Assembly: GCA_026391715.1 (NCBI GenBank)
Contig: JAPLDO010000017.1
Location: forward strand, 1-39,140
Direction of reading: 5' to 3'
DNA: 39,140 nucleotides
DNA from: Bacteroidota bacterium
GTDB lineage: Bacteria; Bacteroidota; Bacteroidia; Bacteroidales; FEN-979
Positions within the stretch are counted from its first letter, which is position 1. Each line of letters starts with the position of its first letter. The notes beneath the pieces were generated by a model, which made no database searches, was not told where the DNA came from, and was given only the letters and a program-made list of their open reading frames with translations. The position numbers were made by a program, and so were the translations under genes. Shown here one piece after another: positions 14,437 to 22,460 of the stretch.

Positions 14437-15897
14437 ATGAGTAAAGAGATTTTGCAACTCAGTCCCAGCGCGCTCTGGAAGCATTTCCACAGCCTTACCC
14501 AAATTCCGCGGCCATCAAAACACGAAGATAAAATCCGCGAATTCATATACAATTTCGGCAAAAACCTTGGGCTGGAAACCATCGAAGACGAAGTTGGTAA
14601 TGTAATTATCCGTAAACCTGCAACACCAGGTATGGAAAACCGGAAAGGCGTAATCCTCCAAGGTCATCTTGACATGGTTCCTCAGAAAAACAGCGATAAA
14701 GTTCATGACTTTGAAAATGACCCAATCGAAACTATTGTTGATGGCGATTGGGTGCGCGCCAATGGAACCACTCTCGGAGCCGACAATGGAATGGGAGTCG
14801 CTGCCGCCATGGCAGTTCTTGAATCAAAAGAGATTAAACATGGTCCTGTTGAAGCGTTATTTACCTCTGATGAAGAGACAGGAATGACAGGAGCAATCGG
14901 TCTTAAACCTGGAGTTCTCAAGGGCGACATCCTGATCAATATGGATTCGGAAGATGAAGGAGAGCTTTACATTGGCTGTGCAGGCGGCGTAAACGGGAAT
15001 ACTTCTTTCAAATACGAGGAATCGCCGGTTCCCGCCGGTTATGAAGGTTATAAAATCAATGTGACCGGCTTGAAAGGAGGCCATAGCGGCGTTGATATTC
15101 ACCTTGGACGCGGAAATGCAAACAAGATCATGAACCGCATTCTCTACCACAGCCATTTAAAACACGGTTTAGAAGTTGCAACTATTGACGGCGGATCGCT
15201 GCGAAATGCCATTCCTCGCGAATCGTTTGCCCATGTGGCTATTCCCGCTGCAAAGGCTCAGGGGTTTAAAGAGTGTCTGACGAAAATGTCCGTTGATATT
15301 AAAAACGAGCTTTCTGCTGTTGAGCCAACGTTGAATATCGAAATAACTGTGGCTGAACTTCCCAAATCGCTCATCGCCCCTGCCATTCTGATAAAATTCA
15401 TGAACGCGGTTTACGCTTGTCCAACTGGCGTAATTCGCATGAGCAATGAAATGATAGGATTGGTTGAAACCTCAAACAACCTTGCAATAGTGAAGGCTGA
15501 AAACGGCGAGATCAAACTGATGAACCTGCTGCGTAGTTCTGTTGATTCTGCCAAGGATGACCTCCAACAACAAATCCAGAGCGTTTTCGACCTTGCCGGC
15601 GCTACTTCGGTATTCGATGGCGCATATCCGGGCTGGAAACCCAATCCCGACTCTCCAATCCTGAAAACAATGCAGGAAATCTATAATAAAAAGTTCGGAA
15701 ATATCCCGGAAATAAGGGCGATTCATGCCGGACTTGAGTGCGGTATCCTTGGTGGCGCCTACCCCAACTGGGATATGATCTCCTTCGGTCCGACTATCCG
15801 CTTCCCTCATTCGCCGGACGAAAAGGTGAACATTGCTACAGTGCAGAAATTCTGGGATTTCCTGGTGGAAACTCTGAAAAATATTCCGGTTAAATAA
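14437..15897 (+). CDS. pepD: Aminoacyl-histidine dipeptidase (peptidase D, M20 family)
   Basis: PepD cleaves dipeptides, including Xaa-His such as carnosine, with two zinc ions. The 486-residue length is normal. Metal ligands are visible: His77 and Asp79 in GHLDMV, the bridging Asp116 in GADNG, and the general base/ligand pair Glu146-Glu147 in SDEETG, with Asp169 region MDSEDEG and a late His in GLECGILGG and FPHSPDE. The dimerisation insert begins near GLKGGHSG. The start is an ATG with LSPSALWKHF just after it, which is conserved in the family. A strong bidirectional terminator follows. Confidence 0.95.
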   Translation: MSKEILQLSPSALWKHFHSLTQIPRPSKHEDKIREFIYNFGKNLGLETIEDEVGNVIIRKPATPGMENRKGVILQGHLDMVPQKNSDKVHDFENDPIETIVDGDWVRANGTTLGADNGMGVAAAMAVLESKEIKHGPVEALFTSDEETGMTGAIGLKPGVLKGDILINMDSEDEGELYIGCAGGVNGNTSFKYEESPVPAGYEGYKINVTGLKGGHSGVDIHLGRGNANKIMNRILYHSHLKHGLEVATIDGGSLRNAIPRESFAHVAIPAAKAQGFKECLTKMSVDIKNELSAVEPTLNIEITVAELPKSLIAPAILIKFMNAVYACPTGVIRMSNEMIGLVETSNNLAIVKAENGEIKLMNLLRSSVDSAKDDLQQQIQSVFDLAGATSVFDGAYPGWKPNPDSPILKTMQEIYNKKFGNIPEIRAIHAGLECGILGGAYPNWDMISFGPTIRFPHSPDEKVNIATVQKFWDFLVETLKNIPVK

Positions 15898-15918
15898 CCG
15901 TCATTTTTCTGATAAAGG

Positions 15919-15956
15919 AAAAGGCTGCCCTGATTATTGGACAGCCTTTTCTATTT
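15919..15956. terminator. Bidirectional terminator between pepD and trmH
   Basis: AAAAGGCTG pairs with CAGCCTTTT around a 14-base loop; A-run before and T-rich sequence after. It serves both converging genes. Confidence 0.8.
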
Positions 15957-16628
15957 TTTAGCGCCGCGATCTTTCGTTATTGTGGAAAGAAGCCATGCAA
16001 CCATGATTTTTTCAATTTCTTTGGCGCTGAGACGCCATTGGATATTGGAATCCCTTAGCCTACAAGTCAGAGTATGTATTAATATTGCCGCAGAAACACT
16101 GATGTTGAGACTTTCAGTGAAACCAGACATAGGAATCCGGATATAGTCGTCGGCAATTGCGAGAGCGGCCGGGGTCAGTCCCGCCAGCTCAGTTCCAAAT
16201 ACGAGAGCGGTTTTTTGGTTGAGGGGCAGATTTTCCGGCGTGTAGTCGTCTTTGTGTGGAGTTGTCGCTACAATGCGGTATCCCTTTTCTTTCAGGCTAA
16301 TCAAACAGGCGAGAGTGTTTTCTTTGCTGTCGTTGTATTTACAGAGGTTAAGCCACTTTGATGAACCCAGAGCAACATCCGGGTTTACTTCGTATTTATT
16401 CTGGTTTTCGATGATATGGACATCCTGGATACCGAAACAATCGCAGGACCGCAGAACGGCGCTGGCGTTATGCGGTTGAAAAATATCTTCAAGAACAACG
16501 GTCAGATAACGGGTACGGTTTTGAACAACTTCCAGGAACCTTTTATACCTCTCGGCAGTTATAAAATTTCTGAGGTATTCTATCGGATCCTTGATTTCCG
16601 AAATGTCAGTACCACTAATCAGGTTCAT
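15951..16628 (-). CDS. tRNA/rRNA 2'-O-methyltransferase, TrmH-like (SPOUT family)
   Basis: The 225-residue protein is a SpoU/TrmH-type SAM-dependent 2'-O-ribose methyltransferase with a trefoil knot. Its motifs are NASAVLRSCDCFGI (motif 1 with the conserved Asn and Arg), LVFGTELAGL (motif 2) and IPMSGFTESLNISVSAAI (motif 3). The N-terminal and C-terminal extensions resemble tRNA (guanosine-18-2'-O)-methyltransferase TrmH, which is the best guess. I chose the ATG at 16628; the TTG at 16673 would add 15 residues lying across the promoter. It is divergent from the TPR gene. Confidence 0.88.
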   Translation of the reverse strand: MNLISGTDISEIKDPIEYLRNFITAERYKRFLEVVQNRTRYLTVVLEDIFQPHNASAVLRSCDCFGIQDVHIIENQNKYEVNPDVALGSSKWLNLCKYNDSKENTLACLISLKEKGYRIVATTPHKDDYTPENLPLNQKTALVFGTELAGLTPAALAIADDYIRIPMSGFTESLNISVSAAILIHTLTCRLRDSNIQWRLSAKEIEKIMVAWLLSTITKDRGAKK

Positions 16629-16651
16629 GTTTTTGAGTTTCAGCTTTGATG

Positions 16652-16659
16652 CAAAAGTA
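16652..16659 (-). promoter_or_regulatory. Putative -7 box for the trmH-like gene
   Basis: TACTTTTG on the minus strand fits TAnnTTTG, with 23 bases between it and the ATG at 16628. It supports that ATG over the upstream TTG. Confidence 0.5.
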
Positions 16660-16699
16660 AATAAAATGGGCAATTATGCCTTTAATTCAGGAAAAAATG

Positions 16700-16707
16700 T
16701 AATTTTG
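16700..16707 (+). promoter_or_regulatory. Putative -7 box for the TPR gene
   Basis: TAATTTTG fits TAnnTTTG and lies 21 bases before the ATG at 16729, within the divergent intergenic region. A longer frame open from 16591 would have to be translated through this promoter. Confidence 0.55.
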
Positions 16708-16728
16708 CACCTCCAAATTTCAGAAAAC

Positions 16729-17430
16729 ATGGCAAGTAAGCAGGATAAAAAAATTGACAAAACCGAAGAACGTATCGTTGCAGTTGAAGAGGCTTTCAGC
16801 AAAACTGAGCAATTTATTGAAAAATACCAGAAAATCATTCTGATAGTTTTAGGGGTGATTATAGTTATTGTGCTTGGATTTTTCGGATTCAAGCGTTTTT
16901 ATCTCGCGCCCAAAGAAAAGGACGCTCAAAGCCAGATGTTTATGGCCGAAAAGTATTTTGAACAGGATTCTTTGAAAAAAGCATTGAATGGCGATGGACA
17001 ATATCTTGGTTTTCTTGCGATTATAGATGAATACGGCATGACAAAATCAGCCAATCTCTCACACTATTACGCGGGAATCTGTTATCTTAAACTTGGTCAG
17101 TTTGACAAGGCGCTTGAACAACTTGACAAATTCAGCAGCGGTGATGAATTTGTAGGTCCAATGGCAAAGGGCGCGATGGGAGACGCCAATATGGAGTTGA
17201 ACCAGGTTCAAAAAGCGGCTGATTTATACAAGGAAGCCGCCGAAATGAAAAAGAATGAATTTACTTCTCCTCTGTTTTTAATGCGGTCGGGACTGGCTTA
17301 TGAGGAACTTGGAAATTTTGAGAAAGCTCTCGAAGTCTATAAAAAAATCAAGGCAGATTATCCGCGGTCAATGGAAGGAAGAGAGATTGATAAAAATATA
17401 GCTTATATGGAGGGGAAAATCAAGAAGTGA
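16729..17430 (+). CDS. Membrane-anchored tetratricopeptide-repeat protein
   Basis: A 233-residue protein with a charged, coiled N-terminus (about 1-37), one transmembrane helix (IILIVLGVIIVIVLGFFGF, about 40-58) and TPR-like helical repeats after it: YYAGICYLKLGQFDKALEQL, AADLYKEAAEMKK, and RSGLAYEELGNFEKALEVYK. The layout resembles YfgM-type proteins that assist the Sec translocon or envelope folding, with the TPR part outside the cytoplasm, but in Bacteroidota these proteins are not characterised and the match is structural only. The start at 16729 is set by the promoter and by the charged N-terminus. It ends at a hairpin whose T-run abuts fmt. Confidence 0.82.
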   Translation: MASKQDKKIDKTEERIVAVEEAFSKTEQFIEKYQKIILIVLGVIIVIVLGFFGFKRFYLAPKEKDAQSQMFMAEKYFEQDSLKKALNGDGQYLGFLAIIDEYGMTKSANLSHYYAGICYLKLGQFDKALEQLDKFSSGDEFVGPMAKGAMGDANMELNQVQKAADLYKEAAEMKKNEFTSPLFLMRSGLAYEELGNFEKALEVYKKIKADYPRSMEGREIDKNIAYMEGKIKK

Positions 17431-17492
17431 TTTCGGATTTCAGATTTCAGATTTACGATTTGTGATACCTTTTAAGAACCATATACTTTAAC

Positions 17493-17517
17493 AGCCTGGG
17501 AAACCGGGCTTTTTTTT
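17493..17517 (+). terminator. Terminator touching the fmt start codon
   Basis: AGCCTGG pairs with CCGGGCT (one G-U), with a short loop, followed by eight Ts (17510-17517); the fmt ATG begins at 17518. Confidence 0.75.
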
Positions 17518-18489
17518 ATGATTGAAAATCCACAAATTGTTTTTTTCGGTACGCCGGATTTTGCTGTTGCATCGTTGAAAGCGCTTGTTACTGAGGGTTT
17601 GAATGTTGTGGCAGTTGTGACCGCAGTTGATAAACCTGCTGGTCGCGGATTAAAACCAAAGCCATCGCCGGTAAAAGAATATGCAGAAACGGTGAAGATT
17701 CCAATCCTGCAACCAGCTAATCTTAAGGATTCTGCTTTTCTTGCTGAACTTTCCTCGTTTCATCCAGATCTTCAGATCGTAATTGCTTTCAGGATGTTGC
17801 CAAGGCAGGTATGGGAACTGCCTCCGATGGGAACATTCAACCTGCATGCATCTTTGCTGCCCCAGTATCGCGGCGCGGCGCCTATCAACCGGGCTGTTAT
17901 GAACGGCGAAACAGAAACCGGTATAACCACCTTTTTCCTGAATGAACATATTGATACCGGAAAAATCATTCTTTCCCGAAAGCTTCAGATTGGCGCAGAA
18001 GAAACTGCCGGAATACTTCACGACAGGCTAATGGTTGCCGGCGCCAGGCTTGTTGTTGAAACCGTTGATTTGATTAGAACAGGAAACGTTTCAGAGACTT
18101 CACAGGAAACGCTTTTCACCGATTTGCAAAGACTGAAAACAGCGCCAAAAATATTTAAAGAAGATTGCAGGATTGACTGGAGCCGCGATTGCGTTTCTAT
18201 TTTTAACTTTATCCGCGGACTGAGTCCGCATCCCGGCGCCTTCACTTCGTTTTCCGGGACAGATTCCCTCAACTATGATATAAAAATTCTTAGAGTTGCT
18301 CCGGTATTTTGTTCCCATAATTTTAAACCAGGCACATTTTTCAGATCGGAAAAAACACAATTGATTGTTGCAACCCCGGATGGCTGGCTGCGTATTCTTG
18401 AACTTCAGTTGCAGGGACGCAAAGTGATGAGTACTGGCGATTTCATGAGGGGTTACGGGTATCTTTTTTCTGAAATGCAGACAATTTGA
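17518..18489 (+). CDS. fmt: Methionyl-tRNA formyltransferase
   Basis: Fmt formylates the initiator Met-tRNA with 10-formyl-THF. The 323-residue length is typical. Seen: IVFFGTPDFAV at the N-terminus, the folate-site motif NLHASLLPQYRGAAPINRAVMNG with catalytic Asn/His, then ETGITTFFLNEHIDTGKI with the catalytic Asp region, and the C-terminal OB-type domain from about 207 (KEDCRIDW, IRGLSPHPGAF, GRKVM). The ATG is the only start that keeps the FFGTPDF strand intact. It lies directly behind a terminator T-run with no room for a ribosome binding site. Confidence 0.95.
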   Translation: MIENPQIVFFGTPDFAVASLKALVTEGLNVVAVVTAVDKPAGRGLKPKPSPVKEYAETVKIPILQPANLKDSAFLAELSSFHPDLQIVIAFRMLPRQVWELPPMGTFNLHASLLPQYRGAAPINRAVMNGETETGITTFFLNEHIDTGKIILSRKLQIGAEETAGILHDRLMVAGARLVVETVDLIRTGNVSETSQETLFTDLQRLKTAPKIFKEDCRIDWSRDCVSIFNFIRGLSPHPGAFTSFSGTDSLNYDIKILRVAPVFCSHNFKPGTFFRSEKTQLIVATPDGWLRILELQLQGRKVMSTGDFMRGYGYLFSEMQTI

Positions 18490-18562
18490 GCCTTCTGGCG
18501 CTTGAGATATTAACAAATAATCAATTTTATCAACATTTTCAATGGGTTTAAGGGTATTTTAC

Positions 18563-18592
18563 TTGACTTTTTTTTCAAAACCCTTATATTTG
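18563..18592 (+). promoter_or_regulatory. Promoter of the HU gene
   Basis: A -33 TTG at 18563-18565 and a -7 TATATTTG at 18585-18592 with a 19-base spacer: the best match to the Bacteroidota primary sigma consensus in the window. About 41 bases separate the -7 box from the start codon. Confidence 0.75.
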
Positions 18593-18633
18593 CAGGGATT
18601 ATTAATCATGTATTAATTTAAACCCCTGTAAAA

Positions 18634-18906
18634 ATGAACAAGGCTCAATTAATCGAAGCAGTTTCTGATGATGCAAAGATTACCAAAACAGAAGCTAAAA
18701 GGGCGCTGGAATCTTTCATTGAAAACATTAGCAATGCTCTCAGCAAGGAAGAAAGAGTAGCTTTAGTTGGTTTTGGTTCTTTCTCTGTTTCCAAGAGAGC
18801 AGCCCGCAAAGGTCGCAATCCTCAGAATGGTAAAGAGATCAAGATTGCCGCCAAGAAAGTTGTAAAATTCAAAGCTGGCGCAGAACTTGGTAAAAAAGTT
18901 AAGTAA
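18634..18906 (+). CDS. HU-family DNA-binding protein
   Basis: A 90-residue nucleoid protein of the HU/IHF family. Seen: MNKAQLIEAVSDDAKITKTEAKRALESF (first helices, split here), GFGSFSV, and the DNA-binding arm RKGRNPQNGKEI with the Arg-Asn-Pro tip that intercalates in the minor groove, ending KFKAGAELGKKVK. The sequence is a standard HU and not a specialised IHF. It has a consensus promoter and a strong terminator, and is monocistronic, consistent with high expression. Confidence 0.95.
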   Translation: MNKAQLIEAVSDDAKITKTEAKRALESFIENISNALSKEERVALVGFGSFSVSKRAARKGRNPQNGKEIKIAAKKVVKFKAGAELGKKVK

Positions 18907-18920
18907 AGCTTAGCTGCTTA

Positions 18921-18958
18921 AAAAAAATAGCCGTCTTTAAGTGCGGCTATTTTTTTTT
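18921..18958. terminator. Bidirectional terminator after the HU gene
   Basis: A7-TAGCCG, 10-base loop, CGGCTA-T9: a perfect stem with A and T tails, serving both the HU gene and the converging glycosylase gene. Confidence 0.88.
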
Positions 18959-19412
18959 ATGATTTATCCTTTAACCAAAAACGGTAGGACAACTGAGAAT
19001 CCTCACCTGCATAATTTACGCCAATCCTTGGTCCTTGAAGAATATTTTCAACAGGTATCTCTAATCCACGATCTTCCAGCCATATCCCAAACTGATTTGA
19101 ATCAGCCTTTCGCGTCAGGTCAACCCTCGTAAGCGAGAAATGAATTCCAAGTAGTTTAGCGACCTTGCCGGGACCAATCCCTGTGTTGGCAGATAAAGTA
19201 CTTTTTCCGACCCGCTCCAACATAATTCTAATTCCATCTTCAGGAATAATTCCCATGATAAGTATTGCATGCGGTATATACAGTTCATTGGTGACAATAT
19301 TAAACAACGAGTGAATCCCGTAGCAAAGATAAATATAAGCCGTGCCTCCCACTGCGTACATGATTTCGGTTCTAACAGTTCGCAGGTAAAAAGACCGTGG
19401 GAGTATGGTCAT
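18957..19412 (-). pseudogene. Alkyladenine (3-methyladenine) DNA glycosylase with an internal deletion
   Basis: The product reads like the AAG/MPG DNA repair family: LPRSFYLR at the start, RTEIMYAVGGTAYIYLCYGIHSLFNIVTN, the block GIIPEDGIRIMLERVGK, then IGPGKVAKLLGI. Intact members have about 190-210 residues and about 60 more between LPRSFYLR and RTEIMY. That part holds the first strands and the IVETEAY motif with the catalytic glutamate. Here only 151 residues remain and LPRSFYLR joins almost directly to TVRTEIMY, in frame. Without the glutamate the enzyme should not excise bases. It may still bind DNA, or it is a decaying gene. The frame is otherwise open. Confidence 0.75.
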
Positions 19413-19484
19413 GGCGTACCGGGGGAATTTTCAACAAATTTAAATTTCAGGTCAGGGAAGTCGTCTTGCTATTACAGTTTTTCT

Positions 19485-19937
19485 TTATAGCAGTCTGTCG
19501 TCCCAGAAGTAATCTTCAATCCTGATCAATTGTATTTTTTGCATAAAATCGGGGTGTTCTGTATTAATAACGTAATTATATTCATAAGGAATAATGGCAG
19601 ATGGAACTTTTAACAACAACGTTTCCTGATGATCATACCATTGTGAGCCAATATTCTGGAGGGTTGAATATGCAGCTAATGTTCGCCAGTCCTTCCGCAA
19701 CTCATTTATGCGTATTTGCCTTACAAGGTTCTCGTTGTCGGCAATGTAAATTACCATTATCTTATAAGGAACCGTGGGAACGATAGAGCTTTTATGAACA
19801 ATTAATTCCAGGGTTGATAATGACCTCGAAGATCCCGTATAAATTACCTTCTGCCCCCGTTTATTCCACCTGTTCTCACTTCCGGAGGAGGTCAGATTAT
19901 TTGCATGCGTTTCTTTGGAAATTCTGAATACTTCCAT
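19485..19937 (-). CDS. RES-domain toxin of a ParS/RES toxin-antitoxin pair
   Basis: A 150-residue RES-family protein. RES toxins resemble ADP-ribosyltransferases and degrade NAD+ in cells when unopposed. The N-terminal pattern FRISKETHANN, then SSGSENRWNKRGQKVIYTGSSRSLSTLELIVH, carries the conserved Arg, Glu and Ser/Thr positions of the family (R-x-x in FRI, TLE for the glutamate). Length is typical. It begins three bases after the stop of the antitoxin gene and should be translated from the same mRNA. It appears intact. Confidence 0.85.
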   Translation of the reverse strand: MEVFRISKETHANNLTSSGSENRWNKRGQKVIYTGSSRSLSTLELIVHKSSIVPTVPYKIMVIYIADNENLVRQIRINELRKDWRTLAAYSTLQNIGSQWYDHQETLLLKVPSAIIPYEYNYVINTEHPDFMQKIQLIRIEDYFWDDRLL

Positions 19938-19940
19938 AAA

Positions 19941-20378
19941 TTACACATTATCCCCGTATTCCATGGCAGTTAAACGGTCGTCAACAAATCTAATCCCTGT
20001 TACGGTGTTTAAATAAGAAATGGGATTCACATTGTCAAAAAAGAAGTTAGCCTTATTTAACCACATATTAAATTCTTTCTGAGAACCAAAAACCTGGATT
20101 CCGTGATTAATTAATGACAACAAAAGTAAAATCTGTTCTTTAACGTTTTCTTTGAATTTATTTTTAGGTTGTTTGTACGACCGAAAAGTTCTGACGCTTA
20201 CATTTAACCAATCAGAAATAACGTCATCGTTGAGGTCGGTAAGCTCTTTGATGGTTTTAACATACTCCCAGTTAATATCTTTTGTTTGAAGAAATGTCAA
20301 TATTTCGCTGTCGCTTATTTTTCCGGGAACCTCATTTAAAAACGTTGTTTCCAATGGCGCCGCTTTCATTGTTTTCAT
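19941..20378 (-). CDS. ParS/Xre-MbcA antitoxin (DUF2384 type)
   Basis: The 145-residue partner of the RES toxin. The middle has an Xre-like helical DNA-binding part (VKTIKELTDLNDDVISDWLNVSVRTFRSYKQ), and the C-terminus is a DUF2384-type toxin-binding domain with a typical close: GIQVFGSQKEFNMWLNKAN, then INPISYLNTVTGI and RLTAMEYGDNV (here NVNPISYL). The antitoxin comes first, as is usual for the family, and probably represses its own operon. The ATG at 20378 is preferred; a second ATG nine bases in is possible. Confidence 0.85.
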   Translation of the reverse strand: MKTMKAAPLETTFLNEVPGKISDSEILTFLQTKDINWEYVKTIKELTDLNDDVISDWLNVSVRTFRSYKQPKNKFKENVKEQILLLLSLINHGIQVFGSQKEFNMWLNKANFFFDNVNPISYLNTVTGIRFVDDRLTAMEYGDNV

Positions 20379-20399
20379 GGTTGGATTTTTTTATCATCA

Positions 20400-20407
20400 C
20401 AAAAATA
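20400..20407 (-). promoter_or_regulatory. Putative -7 box for the ParS/RES operon
   Basis: TATTTTTG on the minus strand fits TAnnTTTG, with 21 bases between it and the antitoxin ATG. Confidence 0.45.
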
Positions 20408-20525
20408 GGCAATTATTCCCTTTAAAAAAAGAAAAATATCCTGTTTTTAACTTATCCGATTAAATATTGTGCCTACTTTGAAAAGGATACAATTTGGAAT
20501 TAAGTTCAGTAACCATCTATTTATC

Positions 20526-20555
20526 AATTTCCACGATCTTAAGGTCGTGGAAATT
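20526..20555. repeat. 30-base palindrome
   Basis: AATTTCCACGATCTT joined to AAGGTCGTGGAAATT: near-perfect two-fold symmetry with one mismatched pair position and no loop. It lies between the antitoxin gene and the next plus-strand gene and could be an operator, a REP-like element or a hairpin. No T-run follows. Confidence 0.75.
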
Positions 20556-20604
20556 CAGGTTATGTAATGGCGCTTTTTTTTATTTTTCAAACAATCACTT
20601 TTTA

Positions 20605-20612
20605 TACCTTCG
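20605..20612 (+). promoter_or_regulatory. Weak putative -7 box
   Basis: TACCTTCG resembles TAnnTTTG with one mismatch, 19 bases before the ATG at 20632. Confidence 0.3.
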
Positions 20613-20631
20613 TAGTTCCAATTTTTATTTC

Positions 20632-21531
20632 ATGAAATCATCAATATTACTCCTTTTAATCCTCATCGAGGCAGTATCGGTAAATGCCCAGATTAATCTC
20701 CAAACCTATACCACCGCTACCGATACGTTTTACTGGAAACGGTACGCACATATCCCCAAACCGGAAAAACTGAATCTGAAAAAGTACGCATTATCAGGTC
20801 AGGGGAAGGTGTTGGAAAAATTTATGAATAGCCATTCTGCGGACTATCCCCAATTTACAGGCGATTCAACGGCAATGTTTTCGGTAAAGGAGTGGAAAAA
20901 ATGCCTCTATCCAATTGATATTAATGGCGACGAACTTACAGATATCATTTTCAGCGGGTCGGCAGGCGGCGAATCGGATATTGTGCGAATATATCTGAAT
21001 CGCCGCGACAGCTTCGAACTTGTTTTCGAGGATTATCAGTACATCGCGAAATTTACTTTGAAAAATAAACGATTAACGGCGCTCAAAACAGGCGATGTTG
21101 GCTGCTGCGACGCTTACCTTTATTTCACCCGCGATTACAGCTTGACATGGGAAAACGGCACGCCTGTTTTTATCAAAGGAAAACAAACCGTAAGCTATAA
21201 GTTTACCGAAGAGCCTCGCCTTTATTACACGGAACCGATTCCATTCGTATCGAAAGGCGACACGCTTACTTTGCGCGCCTCGGCAGCCCGGTTAAATGAA
21301 CCTTTTAACCCCCACCTCGAAACCTTCGGCAATATTGTTGCCAAATACCGGATGCAGTGCCGCGGAATACTTATTGCACACAAATCATTTGGTAAAGGAA
21401 ATAACTGGTTCTTTGTAGAGATGACGCCCGATGTTTATCCATCTGCATCCATTCTGTATGAGACAGAAAAGATTCCAACATTTATCCGCGGCTGGATATC
21501 CGAATTATCAGTTTCAACATCGGAAAAATAG
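20632..21531 (+). CDS. Exported protein of unknown function
   Basis: A 299-residue protein with a signal peptide (MKSSILLLLILIEAVSVNAQ, cleavage likely after NAQ). The mature part has a strand-rich sequence including PIDINGDELTDIIFSGSAGGE, which looks like an FG-GAP or calcium-binding type DxNxD loop, and a Cys pair in GDVGCCDAYLYF. No family is recognised with confidence. The ATG at 20632 is chosen because it starts the signal peptide; the frame is open further upstream from 20494 but that part crosses the palindrome and promoter. A bidirectional terminator follows. Confidence 0.75.
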   Translation: MKSSILLLLILIEAVSVNAQINLQTYTTATDTFYWKRYAHIPKPEKLNLKKYALSGQGKVLEKFMNSHSADYPQFTGDSTAMFSVKEWKKCLYPIDINGDELTDIIFSGSAGGESDIVRIYLNRRDSFELVFEDYQYIAKFTLKNKRLTALKTGDVGCCDAYLYFTRDYSLTWENGTPVFIKGKQTVSYKFTEEPRLYYTEPIPFVSKGDTLTLRASAARLNEPFNPHLETFGNIVAKYRMQCRGILIAHKSFGKGNNWFFVEMTPDVYPSASILYETEKIPTFIRGWISELSVSTSEK

Positions 21532-21543
21532 ACGTCCTGAAAC

Positions 21544-21577
21544 AAAAAAAGCCGCCCCATCCGGAGCGGCTCCTTTT
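21544..21577. terminator. Bidirectional terminator
   Basis: A-run, GCCGCCCC / GGAGCGGC stem with one mismatch, then TCC and a T-run. It lies between converging genes. Confidence 0.75.
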
Positions 21578-21594
21578 TTTCTAACCAGTTCAGA

Positions 21595-22344
21595 CTAATG
21601 CTTTACAACCATTTTCCGGGTTTGTACCATTTTTTCATCCACCAGCAATACGCAGAAATAGACGCCATCGGCAAAATTTATGGTATTCACAACAACTTTT
21701 CCTGTTGAACCGCTGAGGCTTTCACTGTAAACCGATTTACCTATGATATCGCGGATAATTACAGAACCTGACTTTCCGGCAGGTAATTCAAAGTTGAAAT
21801 TTGCTTCGGCGGAAGCAGGGTTAGGATAAACATTCGATAACATTGCCTGTCGGGAGCCTGGCTCAGAAATTCCAAGCGGGAAGCTTGTATATTTAATCCG
21901 GACACTGACAGAGTCGGTTGGATTGGCTTTATCAAAAAAGCACCAGCGAACAACACTCTCGCCCGATTTAAAATGTTTGCCGGCAATCACATGCGTGTAA
22001 TGTCCAACGAAATCCGTGATTGTTTGACCAACTGTTATCAACTGAGCATTGGGAGATAAATTTGTTTTGGAGGGATAGCAGGCTCCTGCCCAGCACATAG
22101 TAATTTCTGTTGAATCGAGCATCAGAATTTGTGTTTTTCTGCAAAGAACATTCAAACTCTTTGTTCCAATGTTTTTGACATACATGTAAGTAGTCAATTG
22201 CCCGCTGTCGGGCGAACCAATCTGGATTATTTCCGAGTTAGTCGGAATAATAACTCCCTTGTTGTCTGTGATCTGAAGGCTTTGAGAAAAAGCATATACG
22301 GTGATCGCAGAGAGTAAAATAAAGAAAAGTGTAAATTTTTTCAT
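21595..22344 (-). CDS. Secreted protein with T9SS type A sorting domain
   Basis: A 249-residue exported protein: signal peptide MKKFTLFFILLSAITVYAFS, a beta-sandwich-like middle (about 25-155, with Cys residues in MCWAGACYPS) and a C-terminal sorting domain from about 168 (NVYPNPASAEANFNFEL, IIRDIIGKSVYS, FADGVYFCVLL, RKMVVKH). The YPNP-to-terminal Lys/His pattern directs passage across the outer membrane by the type IX system and usually surface attachment. The substrate of the middle domain is not known. It is divergent from another T9SS cargo gene. Confidence 0.88.
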   Translation of the reverse strand: MKKFTLFFILLSAITVYAFSQSLQITDNKGVIIPTNSEIIQIGSPDSGQLTTYMYVKNIGTKSLNVLCRKTQILMLDSTEITMCWAGACYPSKTNLSPNAQLITVGQTITDFVGHYTHVIAGKHFKSGESVVRWCFFDKANPTDSVSVRIKYTSFPLGISEPGSRQAMLSNVYPNPASAEANFNFELPAGKSGSVIIRDIIGKSVYSESLSGSTGKVVVNTINFADGVYFCVLLVDEKMVQTRKMVVKH

Positions 22345-22372
22345 AAGTCGGATTTTTAGTTGGGTTAAGTTG

Positions 22373-22380
22373 CAAATGTA
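22373..22380 (-). promoter_or_regulatory. Putative -7 box, T9SS cargo gene (minus)
   Basis: TACATTTG on the minus strand fits TAnnTTTG, 28 bases before the ATG at 22344. Confidence 0.5.
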
Positions 22381-22425
22381 CTATAATTTTATAAACCCCA
22401 TTTTCATCTCTATCCCGATTTTTCT

Positions 22426-22433
22426 TACTTTTG
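22426..22433 (+). promoter_or_regulatory. Putative -7 box, Omp28-like gene (plus)
   Basis: TACTTTTG fits TAnnTTTG, 27 bases before the ATG at 22461; its last three bases form a TTG that could be misread as a start. Confidence 0.5.
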
Positions 22434-22460
22434 CGGGGTAAACCAATTAATTTCAACCCC

